This document shows, in pieces, positions 34,301-44,848 of a DNA stretch of 64,000 nt; positions within the stretch are counted from its first letter, which is position 1; each line of letters begins with the position of its first letter. The translations under genes were made by a program, and so were the position numbers. The notes below the pieces were generated by a model. That model was not told the DNA's origin. It worked only from the letters and a program-made list of their open reading frames with translations, and ran no database searches. This DNA is from Linnemannia hyalina (lineage: Eukaryota; Mortierellomycota; Mortierellomycetes; Mortierellales; Mortierellaceae). The stretch is taken from the NCBI GenBank assembly GCA_019671135.1, contig JAHRHY010000011.1, positions 186,001 to 250,000 of the forward strand. The letters are read 5' to 3'.

Positions 34301-34643
34301 GACGAAAAGCGGACTGTATTTTCATGCATGAAGGAGCTGAATTATCCAATATTGAGTTCAAGCGTGCTGTTAAGACAGACCTTGCGATCCAGAGCCGCAA
34401 GAATGTGCGCTTTGCACGCTGTATCCAGCAAGCTCATATCTCGTTGGGAATCAAAGATCCCTCTATTTTCATGGCTGATGTGCATGGTGAGTGCAATTGT
34501 ATTTTGTTGACGTTTCGCGTCTAGCTGGACAAAATTACGAGACTTATTTCTGATCTGCCAACGTTGTAGAGTTCGTTGGCGTCTTTTATCAAGTGCGACC
34601 AATGGGAGATATCGCCATTGCGGGCAAGACTATATCCAGTCTG
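31400..34643 (+). pseudogene. Broken RecQ-like helicase joined to a PD-(D/E)XK-like domain
   Basis: Exons that keep frame: 31400-31425, 31551-31644, 31724-31801, 31899-32477, 32622-32849, 32948-33647, 33704-33942, 34032-34145, 34224-34486, 34570-~34643. A Ser/Thr/Pro-rich N-terminus (TPxKxS motifs) precedes a RecQ core: Walker A-like IAPCGWGKTLAFFLP, DEVH box VIDEVHCVEKWG, motif III PFVGLTATLSADA, and a motif V-like LLATEAAGMGVDIQDVV. Breaks: TAG at 33113-33115, one extra G near 33580, TAA at 34240-34242. Motif VI is missing; after motif V an intron leads straight into a segment paralogous to the C-terminal half of the minus-strand gene at 38-41 kb (CKFVLHPPF, ELSNIEFK, AIQSRKNVRFARCIQ). That domain keeps its E-F-K. 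The 3' end is cut by the dispersed repeat at 34644. Confidence 0.8.
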
Positions 34644-34759
34644 GAGTCAAAATGTAGGGGGAAAATGAATGACGAGAAAGAAGGTGGTTGTTGACCAGTT
34701 TATTGAGCACACTAATAAATAGAGAGTTCGTCAAATGAAAACTAACCCTGTATTTCGTC
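34644..34759 (+). repeat. Dispersed repeat, copy B
   Basis: 116 bases in the same orientation as copy A (27420-27516) and over 90% alike outside a 19-base indel (CACACTAATAAATAGAGAG region). Its left edge coincides with the loss of similarity between the RecQ/nuclease pseudogene and its intact paralogue. Confidence 0.9.
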
Positions 34760-35991
34760 ATACGAACCAAGCCTCCTCTTTGAATTACCCTCCGGCACAT
34801 CCAAGTGTCATAATGTTTATCTTCATGTTTTTTTCCGTATCATAGTCGATAACTGTTCTCTTCCTCCACAGTACATGTTCGCTCGAGCATCCCTTGGATC
34901 CAATCCTCTCATAAACAATCAAGTGCACATCTCAGTTAAGACATTGCCTCTCCTCCTCCCCTTCCCCACTTCTCTCACCCCCCTATTTTTTCCCTGTTTC
35001 TTTGTGTGCAACGAGGAATCAAATGAACATTTATTTATCATTGTTGATTATGAAAAACCCCGATCTCTTCAGTACATGGACGATGTCCGCAATCGCCACC
35101 ACGACGAGCTTGTAGTTTCTAGCTTTTATGTTTGGTGTTCAGCTTTTTTTTTTTTTTTTGGCGGGTTGATATTCACTATTAGATCCTTCATATTCATACT
35201 TTGAATGAAAATATGTTTTTATTTATCTTTTCTTTGGGGAAAAGAGGAAGGGGGGGGGACTACATCTTTTGGTGTTTGTGCGTGCGACGAGGGTGCATTG
35301 TCATTCTTTTGAACATTGGCCTTCTAGCTGTTTGTTTTTGATGTTGTAAGTGTTTGTGAGCACATTGTATTTTTTTTTTGCCTTGGTCTTTTTGAAGGAA
35401 GAGAGTAGGGAAGGTGTTGATCAAGGGCCTTCGATCTGTCCTGCCCCCTTTGTGGTTGATCAGATAAAAAAAAAAAAAAAAAAAAAGTCATGGAATCTTG
35501 TCCATGAATCATCTTCAGCGAATCAACAAGGAAGGGGTGTGTGTCCGTGACTTGGACGTCTCTCTCCCTTCGCTCCAATCCTGCATCCGTCCTCCCCTGT
35601 TTTCCCTTTCCTTGCTCCCCCTCTTTTTCTCTTCGGTAAAGATAGCTCCTGGGAACAAACAAAGAAATAAACGAGAGAAAAACGTGCAAACATACCTGAT
35701 TTTCAAACGTCATATCCACATCAGAAAACCTGATCAAAAACGGTACACATTTCTTTCTCAAACGAACGCCCCAAGAGAAGAGGTGGGACTGGTTTTGTTG
35801 CGGCTTGTACTTGCCTGTGGGGTATTTTTTTTCTTCAAAACTCGAAAAGACCAAAGTTTCAGATAAGCAAACGAAACATGCGAATTTTCTCACACCAGGG
35901 CTGTAGCTCCCATAAAAATGGAGAGAGCAAGGGCGGAGAAGTACATAGACATGTGGTACTAATTATAAATTAAAAAGTGCTCCACTGTGTT
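34760..35991. other. Intergenic spacer
   Basis: T-rich and CT-rich with poly(A)/poly(T) tracts (35142-35159, 35467-35486) and a G9 tract near 35250. Open frames have no similarity. No gene recognised. Confidence 0.4.
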
Positions 35992-37437
35992 TTATTGGGG
36001 TCGTGGTAGGTCTTTCGTTACGTCCCACCTCGTGGTCGGTGCCGCTGCCGTTGTCATGGCTGTCGGTGCTGTTGCTGATGTTGGCGTTGTTGCCCTGTTG
36101 TTGCTGTAGCTGCTATGGGTGACATCGTTGCTGAATGGGCTGCCGTGGTCGCTACCACTATTCTGTTCCCCAAAGTTGAGTTGCACAAACGGCGACGACG
36201 ACTCTGTCGAGGAGAGCTCATAAGGAGGTGCAGTGGCCGAAAGCTCGGTCGCAGCTTGGTAATCCTTGTCCCCAAACGGATTGGTTTCCTCCATGAACTG
36301 GATCCCGACCGGTGAGATCTCGTTCTTTAGTACACTCATCCTCTGTGCCTCCTTTGTTGTTGAGGTTGATGATGATGGAGAGAAAGAGAAGGATGGGGAG
36401 AAGGACGTGGGTGTTGCTGGTTCTTGTGGCGCTCTTGGCGGGGAAGGGTATGTGTATGTATGTGAGGATGCTGGAGGTGCGGAGGGGAGGTGTAGTTTTT
36501 CGTTGCTGGACGGGGAAGATAACGAATAAAGGGAACTTGGACGAGCGGGAAGTGTTGAAGACGAAGGTTTTCCAGTGTTGTTGTTGTAGGACTCATCCAT
36601 GGGGATCTCAAACTTGTAGGACGACTCCAACAAGATATCATCGTACTTGCCTTCCAGCTGCTCTCCGTCTCCTCCGTTGTTATCACCACTGGCGTTGTCA
36701 TCGTGGGGTTGGTGAATGAGGTATTGTTGGTATTGTTGATGATAGTGTCGTTGAGCAGACTCGAATAGGATCTGTTGGTTGTAGATGGCCGTCGCTAAGT
36801 CAATAGCCTCGGGACGCACAATCTCGACCCCCGTCAACTCGTCCTCGCCACCACCGTTGTTGTCCATACTCCTATCGTTGTCCCCCAAGGACCCCAGCCC
36901 CGAATCTCGACTGTTGTTCTTATGTTTCCTGAAATCAGTTGCGGCCGCAACAACAGTCGACCCCGAATTCCCCGCAACTTTCTCAAACTCGACCCGTCTC
37001 TCCTCTTCCTTCAAAATCCTCCTCTGCTCCCTCCCCAACCGACTTGAGCTAATGGCCTCCACAGCAATCAAAATCGCAATCAGAAGCGTCCACCCCGAAT
37101 ACACTCTCTCGAAGGCTAAGGTATTGGTCGCAAAAAAAAGCGTCGAAGTCAACCATAGCAAAGTCAAGAGACCCGTTCCAAAGTGCCGCACACTTCGGGT
37201 ACAGGGGCTGGAACGCGGGGAAGAGGTGGGCATGAGGTAGGGGTTGGCTTTCCCCCAGATGCCATAGGCGAAAATGATGACAGTGATGATGGAGGCGAGG
37301 AGGGGGACTAGATACTTGGAGTTGGGTTCGGATCCGAGGTTGAGAGAGTAGAAGACTATGGTTCCGATTAGGCAGAGGGATGAGAGGGTGAGGATGAGGT
37401 ACCATAGACTGTGCAGTCTTTTTAGGACTTGGAGCAT
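35992..37437 (-). CDS. MARVEL-like four-helix membrane protein with long disordered tail
   Basis: Single exon of 481 residues beginning MLQVLKRLHSLWYLILTLSS. Four hydrophobic helices lie in the first ~150 residues: LWYLILTLSSLCLIGTIVFY, YLVPLLASIITVIIFAYGIW, GTGLLTLLWLTSTLFFAT and GWTLLIAILIAVEAI. Loops and lengths resemble fungal MARVEL-domain proteins, which act at membrane apposition sites. A charged juxtamembrane helix (SRLGREQRRILKEEERRVEF) follows. The remaining ~300 residues are hydrophilic and rich in Ser/Pro/Asn/Gln. An earlier in-frame ATG exists at 37626, but that extension is translated from a tandem repeat and is probably leader. Domain assignment is by topology, not by a strict motif. 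Confidence 0.6.
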   Translation of the reverse strand: MLQVLKRLHSLWYLILTLSSLCLIGTIVFYSLNLGSEPNSKYLVPLLASIITVIIFAYGIWGKANPYLMPTSSPRSSPCTRSVRHFGTGLLTLLWLTSTLFFATNTLAFERVYSGWTLLIAILIAVEAISSSRLGREQRRILKEEERRVEFEKVAGNSGSTVVAAATDFRKHKNNSRDSGLGSLGDNDRSMDNNGGGEDELTGVEIVRPEAIDLATAIYNQQILFESAQRHYHQQYQQYLIHQPHDDNASGDNNGGDGEQLEGKYDDILLESSYKFEIPMDESYNNNTGKPSSSTLPARPSSLYSLSSPSSNEKLHLPSAPPASSHTYTYPSPPRAPQEPATPTSFSPSFSFSPSSSTSTTKEAQRMSVLKNEISPVGIQFMEETNPFGDKDYQAATELSATAPPYELSSTESSSPFVQLNFGEQNSGSDHGSPFSNDVTHSSYSNNRATTPTSATAPTAMTTAAAPTTRWDVTKDLPRPQ

Positions 37438-37479
37438 TGTTGCGATGAGGGATGTGGATGAGAGAAGAGGAATGGATGA

Positions 37480-37700
37480 ATGAGAGCGAAGCTGAATGAA
37501 TGAGTTGTCAAATGAGAGGAGGCGAAGAAGAGTGAATGAATGAAGAGAGGAGGGAAACAATATGAATGATTGAAGACTTGAAGAGTGAAAGGAAACAATG
37601 AATGAATGAAGAGTGGAGGGAGGCAAGATGAATGAATGAATGAAGAGTGGAGGGAAGCAAGATGAACGAATGAAGAGTGGAGGGGAGCAAAAAAGAGAGA
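37480..37700. repeat. Tandem repeat in the MARVEL-gene leader
   Basis: Degenerate units around GAATGAATGAAGAGTGGAGG and GGAAGCAAGAT, with an inner GAAT microsatellite. At least five partial copies. Confidence 0.75.
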
Positions 37701-37940
37701 CTAAGAGAAAGAAGAGCGGAAGGGAGAGCCAGGGGCGAAAGGGTCCTAATTTAAGCTAATGATGACTGATTATCAAAAAGTATATTTGTGTTTTATGTGC
37801 CTAGAATAACTGGATGAATGGACGACCATGGACACTGTTCGTTGTGACTTGCGCCACCAACGTTGACTTACACATTAATGGATTTAACGGTTTCACTCCA
37901 AACGTTAAAAAATCGCTATGTACTATCTCATTCCAAATAG

Positions 37941-38114
37941 GGGAGGCGACACATACACCTCCACAATCAAGACGACCAACAGTGGAGAACCGTAGAAGCA
38001 CAGAAGCACACGACTCGTCCGTTCATACGTCAACGTGATCTTGCCAAGGCTGCCATGGCGTTCGAGCACTTTATTCCACCTGAAGAACGAACAATCTACA
38101 AGGAATCACGGTAG
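37941..38114 (+). CDS. Possible 3' exon fragment, unrecognised
   Basis: After an acceptor-like CCAAATAG, one frame runs 57 codons to TAG and contains RPFIRQRDLAKAAMAFEHFI and PPEERTIYKESR, which look like real protein. No upstream exons were found, and the stop overlaps the 3' end of the minus-strand gene by 19 bases. It may be a remnant. Confidence 0.25.
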   Translation, partial: GRRHIHLHNQDDQQWRTVEAQKHTTRPFIRQRDLAKAAMAFEHFIPPEERTIYKESR

Positions 38115-40970
38115 GAAGGTGACGGAGGTGGAAAAGACTCGCCTAGATCTTTCATGTGTGCAATTGTGAGGATCTTGACTCTCTTCTTCGAAGGAGTCAG
38201 TATTACGTCGTCCTGGAATCGTATCTGGACCGTGGCCTGTGGTGAATCGTGAGAAGACTGGTCCCGCCCACGCTTGACTCGCTCAAGCTTCGCCTTCTCC
38301 AGAGCCAGCTCATGAAGCTCCTTCGCATCGGACACCGATTGCCCCTGCGCCTCCAAACGAGACTACGCCGTGAAGCACGTTAGACAAAAGGAACAGACTT
38401 TGCGATGAGTAGCAATACACTAGACGACAAAGGAAAAAATGGTACTTACAACGTAGTTCCAAATTATGGCGAGAGAGTTGTCTTCTAGGAATGCCATCAA
38501 AGTAGCGCGGGTTAGGGGCAGACTCACTGTAGCATGTGCTGTTTCTCCTGTGACGGCGATCCCCTTCAACGGCCCGACTTGATAGATCACGCCAACAAAC
38601 CCTACGAGCACAACAAGTAAAACGAAAATAAGCTTGGGTACGCGTATCTTTCATGATTAATATGACAATGAAGCCTTTTTTCACTCGGTAGAACGGGTTT
38701 CATCATACCTGCAACGTCGGCCATCAGTACTGATGGATCTGGAACACCGAGAGCAGCATGAGCTTCTTGTATACACCGGGCTAACCGGACATTCTCCCTG
38801 TTTTGAATCGCAAGGTCTCGCTCAGTGGAGCCAGGGTTCTTAAACTTTACGTTGGAGATCTCCACTCCATTGTACACAAAAAGCATGTCGACTTTGGGGT
38901 CACTCTCGCTGATATCTCCAAACTCGGCTGACTGTTGCTTGCGCATGATTCTTGATGACCCCAGCACCCTTTCTCCACTACACAGTTGCATAAACAGCTT
39001 TGCTATTTAGCATAACCAACATAAAAAAAATACAGCAGAAGGAACACGCACCAAACAAAATCATAACATCGCCTTGCTTACGTATGAATTGTCAACTTGT
39101 CCACCATGACAGAGAAAATGGACATCCAAACGTGGAGGCAGTCGCTTTCCGACGGTGAAGATTTGCCGAAAGGGGGCCGAAGGATATGTTCACAACTAGA
39201 AACAATCAATATAAAAGTGAACAAAAATATAATAAGTTGACGTGGCTATGAAGTGAGAGCATGTAGTTTGGCTTGAATCCATAACACTTACATGATGATC
39301 AGGATTTGAAGAACCTTGTTCTCGAGCTCCACGCTTGCCGGCAATCGCTCCTGATATGAGTACTTGTCGAAGATGGAACCTCGGTCAATGATCAACGTGG
39401 CCATGAGCTTCTGGACGTTGCAATTCGCGAGCCTCGGAGCATATTTTTTGAGAATGGTCGAGCACATATGTTGATCAAAACCGTCAATAACGCTCGAAGC
39501 CTTAGCAGTCTCGACCAACTCTTTTTCTTGAAATTTCTCAAAATGATGACAAGCTCGCTCTGACATCGTGTTGAAGATAAACGACATTGCAACTCTATTG
39601 AAGGAGATTAAAGGGTTCCCTGTTACATTGACGCTTCATGAAGAAAAAACGACTCAATGCATATATAGGAAGATTTGCGTCTTACTGTGCATCCTTCACC
39701 AGCACAACGTTCTTGTCCTGAACATCTTGGTCTTGGTACTGTTTCAAAGAGGTGACAGCATGATCGAACAACAGTGCACGTTCACGATTCATGCCCGGTA
39801 CGGGCTCCGGAAACGCGGCAACGTCCTTGCCGTCCATCTTCATGTTTAAAGTAAATAATTAGTTGCTGCTGATCACTACATGATGTCGATGATATCATTT
39901 TCTCCAAGCTAGCTTCCCTAACTTACAATATCCATAAACGCAAATGTCAACGGTCGCCATGGCTCCTCGGCGGTACAAGCATTCATCTTGTGCTTGCCAG
40001 TACTGAAGGTGCCTGCCGGCGTCGAGGGTTTTGGTGTACCTATGGCAACATTTCAGTCAGAGTGGGGAAGGTATTAGCAAACCACGAAATATGAAACAGC
40101 CGCGTCAGCCAGACAACAAGCAAGTTGCTCTTACCGGCCATGTTGTCAATCTTGGTCTGCCCAGCTTCTTGTGTCGCTCGATTCGCTAGTCCTTTAGCTG
40201 AGGGTACTTTCAAAGTAGAAGGGACGAGAAGTTAATTAGTACAGGGTACATCGTCACCAGCGCTCCAACGTCGCAGTACTAGTTACCTGACTTCATGTAT
40301 GAACAACAATGGCCATTAAACAAAGGGTCGCTCGAGTACCTGAAATGGATACGTCGGTAGGTTTCCCTGACTGCCACAGTGAGAGAGGTGTTGAAAACAA
40401 AGGGCTTTTTGCATGTTAACAATAGTCATGAGAAACGCACGCAAAACAAAACAAAACAAAATATAAAATGTAGTTCATACCTTCTTGGATAACGACGACG
40501 CCGCGACGTTGGAACGGGCGGTTTCTAAAAGGCCTTGGTCCAGGATCTTCGACATGGCATTATCCCTTTTGTAGAGACGCTTCACGTTGAATATCGCCTG
40601 GTCCTCCTATCACGACAATGAAATCCATGTGAGTAAAGAGTGTCAATCATCCCATTTGCCCTTCCTCGATGAATGTTTCCCAACAGTATCTTACCTGCGC
40701 CCGCGCCAGCTTGTCGGAAGAGTTCTTTGGGAGACGCCCCCAAAAGTTCGCAACAGTGCCGTCGGCTCGTTGTTTGTCCCATTGGTCGGCCATGATTTTA
40801 GCATACGCGTCCCATTCAGCGGAGATTCTGGCCTGGGACATCAATGTGAAGTAGGTGGAATGCGCTCGCGTCTTCTCGTTCTGAAAGCGATACCCCATCC
40901 GCTTGAAGAAGGTGACAGGGTCGTACTGCTTGCACTCCTCAAATAAGTCTAGGATTTTTTTGCTGGTCAT
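38096..40970 (-). CDS. PD-(D/E)XK-like fungal family protein, intact paralogue of the RecQ-linked domain
   Basis: Eleven exons keep frame: 40970-40695, 40606-40481, 40370-40340, 40206-40135, 40039-39927, 39837-39686, 39594-39292, 39195-39082, 38977-38709, 38601-38450, 38362-38096; 624 residues. N-terminal half (KKILDLFEECKQYDPVTFFK, SAEWDAYAKIMADQW) is unrecognised. From about residue 310 it parallels the pseudogene at 33.7-34.6 kb, with introns in the same places and phases. The last domain reads KVDMLFVYNGVEISNVKFK, then DLAIQNRENVRLARCIQ and FVGVIYQVGPLKGIAV, a layout like PD-(D/E)XK nucleases (D...ExK). Here the E of E-x-K is Lys. The C-terminus is coiled-coil plus a basic SKKRVK nuclear-localisation-like motif. 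Function unknown; the nuclease relation is inferred. A start 13 codons upstream (41009) is possible. Confidence 0.65.
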
Positions 40971-41045
40971 GTCAAATACTTTAAAAAAGTTGTGTAAGAC
41001 TTGATACAAAATATCTCAATCAAGTATTAGGACAAATAATTGCTT

Positions 41046-41347
41046 GCCACCTCTACCCCATGACCTTAGTCAAAACCAACACGACCAACCTCAGTGATTG
41101 TAGAAAGCAACAATAAAAGGAAAGGTGGACACCGATGACAATCCACCGGTGAAGTTTGGCAGCGATAGAGGGAACCGTAGTCCAACTACAAGCAGAGCAT
41201 TCGCCACCTCTGCCCCATGACCGTAGTCAAAACCAACACGACCAACCTCAGTGATTGTAGAAAGCAACAATAAAAGGGAAGGTGGACACCGATGACAATC
41301 CACCGGTGAACTTTGGCAGCGACAGAGGGAACCGTAGTCCAACTACG
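41046..41347. repeat. Tandem duplication, 157-bp period
   Basis: The block GCCACCTCTRCCCCATGACC ... GAACCGTAGTCCAACTAC occurs at 41046-41190 and again at 41203-41347, with about five differences. It lies just upstream of the start of the nuclease-like gene. Confidence 0.9.
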
Positions 41348-42149
41348 AATGCTCTCAAATAAAACGAAGGAGGGAACGAATGCACAAGTCAAACACACTA
41401 CCTGAGTTGCCGTTTGCAATGAGAAAGGGTTGGAGGGGAGAGGAATTTCGTACACAATTTTAAGAGAGAGAGGTTTGGAGTGAATGGGCGCGAAAGAGTG
41501 GGTTACAGCAATGGCAGTGAGGCAAAGGAAAGAAATGGAATGGAGGAATGGAAATGGAAATGGAGGCAAAGGACAGCACAGAAATGAAGCGAACGACATA
41601 GCAACTAGAGAATGTGCCACCTAAGCCACCACATTATTTTCACATGACATGTACCTTGGATGCTAAGGTAAAGGGTGACTAGAAAGGTTACCCGTGAGCG
41701 ATTCCACGGGGGTGTAAGGGGATGTATTCTGTAAAGTGTTTATCAGGGGTATGGGTTTTCTTCAAAGAGTCATTCAAAAATATTAATACGGGCATCCTCT
41801 TTGCCAACCTTGATGAAAATTTCAAGTACTGTTGAATACTGCAGCGTAGGTGAGCAATTTACAACTGGCCGTGGCCAAAGACACGCTTGGGGATGTAGAG
41901 TTCAACTTATTGAACCATAGCGCCGCTGTTCATACTTGTCGAGTTTCCATCTCTGCCCTGAAGAATAATATCCCTGTGCCCAGCTGAGCCCGGTAGTAAG
42001 ACAGCGATCTTAATAACTGGGGAAAGGTCGCGCTGGCGTTGTCTACATCCATTTTTTTTTCTCGTCACTCGCAATATATTCAGGAGATCCTTGGATGGCC
42101 CTTCCTCTAAGTCCCAGCGGGGATATTTGTAAGCCTCATTAATTTGACT
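41348..42149. other. Intergenic spacer
   Basis: Purine-rich then mixed sequence. A minus-strand open frame (41620-41186) is Leu/Ser/Phe-rich, overlaps the tandem duplication and has no similarity. No gene recognised. Confidence 0.4.
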
Positions 42150-42593
42150 TCAGGTATTGTGCAGCGGCGAGTTGTATTTTCGAATGTTGTTGCGAATGTG
42201 TCTAATAAACTCCAAAAGTCCTGGGTTCACGGCAATCTCTGGCAGCTTGACTCGTCCCTGTAAACAGCATATCGACAATAGCGGTAAATCGCTTGCAACC
42301 GCTATTCCGTTCCTGAATCCAAACTCGTGCCTTGCAGTGCGAACATGAAACCATCCGATCGATCTTGTGTCGGCCATCAACAACATCCGGTCCTGTAACC
42401 AACGTTTTTCCGTGAAGGACATCCTCCGAGCGAGCGGTACGTAAATAAGTGGCGGTGTAAAGCTAGGAACAGGGGGAGGCGGTGAAGGATCATCGCGTGC
42501 CTTAATGTTTCGGAGGGCCCCATTCAGCGCTTGCGCATGAACGCGTGTAATATTGGCGTTTCTTTCAAGTCGATCGTAACCAATGTTGCCAGT
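42150..42593 (-). pseudogene. Helitron replicase N-terminal remnant
   Basis: On the minus strand, one frame gives KIDRMVSCSHCKARVWIQER (zinc-finger-like CxxC block) and another, after a frameshift, gives ICCLQGRVKLPEIAVNPGLL and NNIRKYNSPL. Together they match the start of Helitron helicase/replicase proteins (C-x-H-C-x-A-x-x-W-x-x-E, then CCxxGxVxLP, then xxIRxYNxxL). The preceding frame (from TGNIGYDRLERNANITRVHA, acceptor TTTTAG at 42594) may be the N-terminal tail. No Rep or helicase part follows downstream, so only the 5' end remains. Confidence 0.7.
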
Positions 42594-43478
42594 CTAAAAG
42601 ATAATAAAGAAAACGTTCAGTTGCAGTCATTAAAGACATATATATTATAAATCCGGGGTTGGCTGGTAGAATGGTTTCATTTAGACAACGACTTTTCTGT
42701 CTTGGTCATCTACCCCCCTAAACCATTTTCTCGACTCCGCATTTAAGCTCTTCTGGAGTGAGAGATGTTTACTTCGCCCAGCAGAAAAAGCCTTTGAGAG
42801 GAAGAGCGCAGTTGGAGGCTCATTGGTAGCGTAGATAGCGTGTATAAGTAATGTTGATGTTGATGATCCTTTCTGATGACTAAGAAGGGATGTGCCAAGA
42901 AATGAGAGACGACGAAATGAAAGTGTGGCTGTTGTGAGAGGAGGGAGGTAAGATATGGAATGATGGAATGATTGGATGTGAAGTGTTTGTTTCAAAGCGT
43001 TGGTTGTTTGCTGGGAGACGAAGAAGGTTAGGCGAAGGAAGGTATTGCTGAGCGAGAACAGAGAATTAAAGAGGAAAAGAGGAAGAAAAGGGAAGGCATA
43101 ATTGCATAAATCATTGTATTTTGGGAAAGAAGATAGAAGAAAGGAAAAAGAACGGTCAAAGAAATAAGCTTCGCGAGTAGAGAGACAGGAAAGAAAATGC
43201 ACATCCGAAAAAGAGTTACCATGAGACATGAGATTACGAAGATATGAAGACATAGAAGGCAAAAAAAGCACGGTTATGCGCATATCCGTAGAGGACACGA
43301 AGACGCGTCCCGCACTACCGCTTATTCTAAGCGATGCTGAGAAGCAGTAGAAGCGCTACCAGAGGGGGCATCGGCGGTGTATGACGCGGTATCAGTGGCG
43401 TCTTTAACTTAACCTCTGGATCTTCTCATGACGGCCTTGCAAGCATGGACACTACTGGCGAGAATAGACTTGTCGTAG
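42594..43478. other. Intergenic spacer
   Basis: Purine-rich on the plus strand, with GGAATGATGGAATG-like microsatellite patches. The minus-strand frame 43298-42681 is Ser/Leu/Phe-rich and probably spurious. Confidence 0.4.
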
Positions 43479-44848
43479 TCAGTGAGCCATCCCTGCAGCG
43501 GCCAGTGCACCCGCTTCTGCTTCTCCGCCTTGTTCCTGTCCTGCACCCTTGATCAGGTTGGGCGCATCCATCATCATTTGGGACATCTTGGGGCACCAAG
43601 TAGTCATCTCGTCCTGTCGCCCCTCCAAGTTCCTCTGGAGCTGCTCGATAAAATGTCGAACTGACTCGAGGCAAGAGAAGTATGAATACAGAAGTGGGTG
43701 AAGGGAGTTGCTCTCAGGCATTATCGGTGAGATCAACAACGACCTGTGCGCTTGAGGCAGAAGAAGGAGGACTGACTGTGGGAGCAAGTCGATTCACACA
43801 CGCCGTCAAAATTATATACTGCACACGTGCTGACCCAAGGTATGGACATTGTCGATTTCGTTTAATGTGAGCTGCAGAATACCTCTCCTTAGCAATGGGA
43901 TCCGAGGAGCCAAAAAAAGAAAGAGATACACTAAGATGATAAGGAAAGGCATCAGCGCCAAGTAATCAAGACTAAAAAGGCAAAGCGCCTAAGATCCATC
44001 CGACCTTTCGTTTAGCTTGGACACTCTCGATAGGTTTGGAGGACTTTGGACCAGATGCGCGCTATCCAGAGGTGGCGGTCTTGGATCCATTCTTGTTCTT
44101 GGTAAGGTTGAACTTCTTGAAACCAGCTATGCCTTTGGATGGGCCTGTTGCCTTGGATTTAGTCTTGGTCTTGGGAGGCTTAGGAGGCTTGATGGGTTCG
44201 GCGGGCGTGGTAGGCGTAGTAGGTATAGTAGGCACCGTGGGTGTAATACGCTCGGTAGACGTAATAAGCGCAGTAGCCTTGGTCTGAGTGGCGGAGTGCT
44301 AATTGTTGAAATAGGCGAACCTGGTGAGAATGGATGCTTTGCCGTCAGTTCGGTTCTTTGCCCGCTTGTGTTTCTTGGCCTTGGTTGTACTCGCCTTGAG
44401 CTTGGGAGGAGCGGGACTCTGTGTGGAGTTGGTAGGCGCAATTGGTGCCGCCATGGCGTCTTCATGGCTGGCGGTTTCGTTGATGAATTCCTCCACGCAA
44501 TGACTTGCTTGTTTCTCTTCCTGGAGCTGAGTAGTCGTGGAGCTGGATCGGATCTTGTTCAGGATCGTGGCGGGAGACCTGTTGGGAGGCATCGCGACAC
44601 CTTCGGGTACAGGGGGCTATTGAAGCGGAGGGGATGATGTTTAAATTGTGGTTAGTCCGCCATGCTGGAAAGAGAAATGATGCTACTGAAGAAAACGACG
44701 GAGGCAACAACAAAATCTCGGGAGTAATGGGGATGGTTTGGGAGACAGGTTTGCTCGCGAAGGGGCGGAAGTAGGAGCTACTATTTGAAGCATTTCCGGT
44801 GGTGGTTGCATTCAAGGAGGCTGTGGTGGTTCCATTGTTTGTTACCAT
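43479..44848 (-). CDS. Doubtful Thr/Pro/Lys-rich gene, interrupted
   Basis: Exon 1 44848-44687 joins 44616 onward over a 70-base intron with GTAGCA donor, GGACTAACC branch site and AATAG acceptor. The frame continues as PPVPEGVAMPPNRSPATILN and a basic TKAKKHKRAKNRTDGK block to a TAG at 44301-44299. The same frame then stays open for another ~77 codons (TPTTPAEPIKPPKPPKTKTK, SKGIAGFKKFNLTKNKNG) to a second TAG. Farther on, 43787-43479 holds a coding-looking helical segment, SVRHFIEQLQRNLEGRQDEM, preceded by a CTCGAG acceptor-like site. Whether these are one gene, and whether the first TAG is a mutation or the true end, is unresolved. No family recognised. Confidence 0.3.

Noticed and set aside
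41186..41620. 144-codon minus-strand frame
   Set aside because: Overlaps the tandem duplication and has no recognisable domain.
44296..44322. A 22-base intron removing the TAG in the Lys-rich frame
   Set aside because: Too short for a spliceosomal intron and it would change the reading frame.
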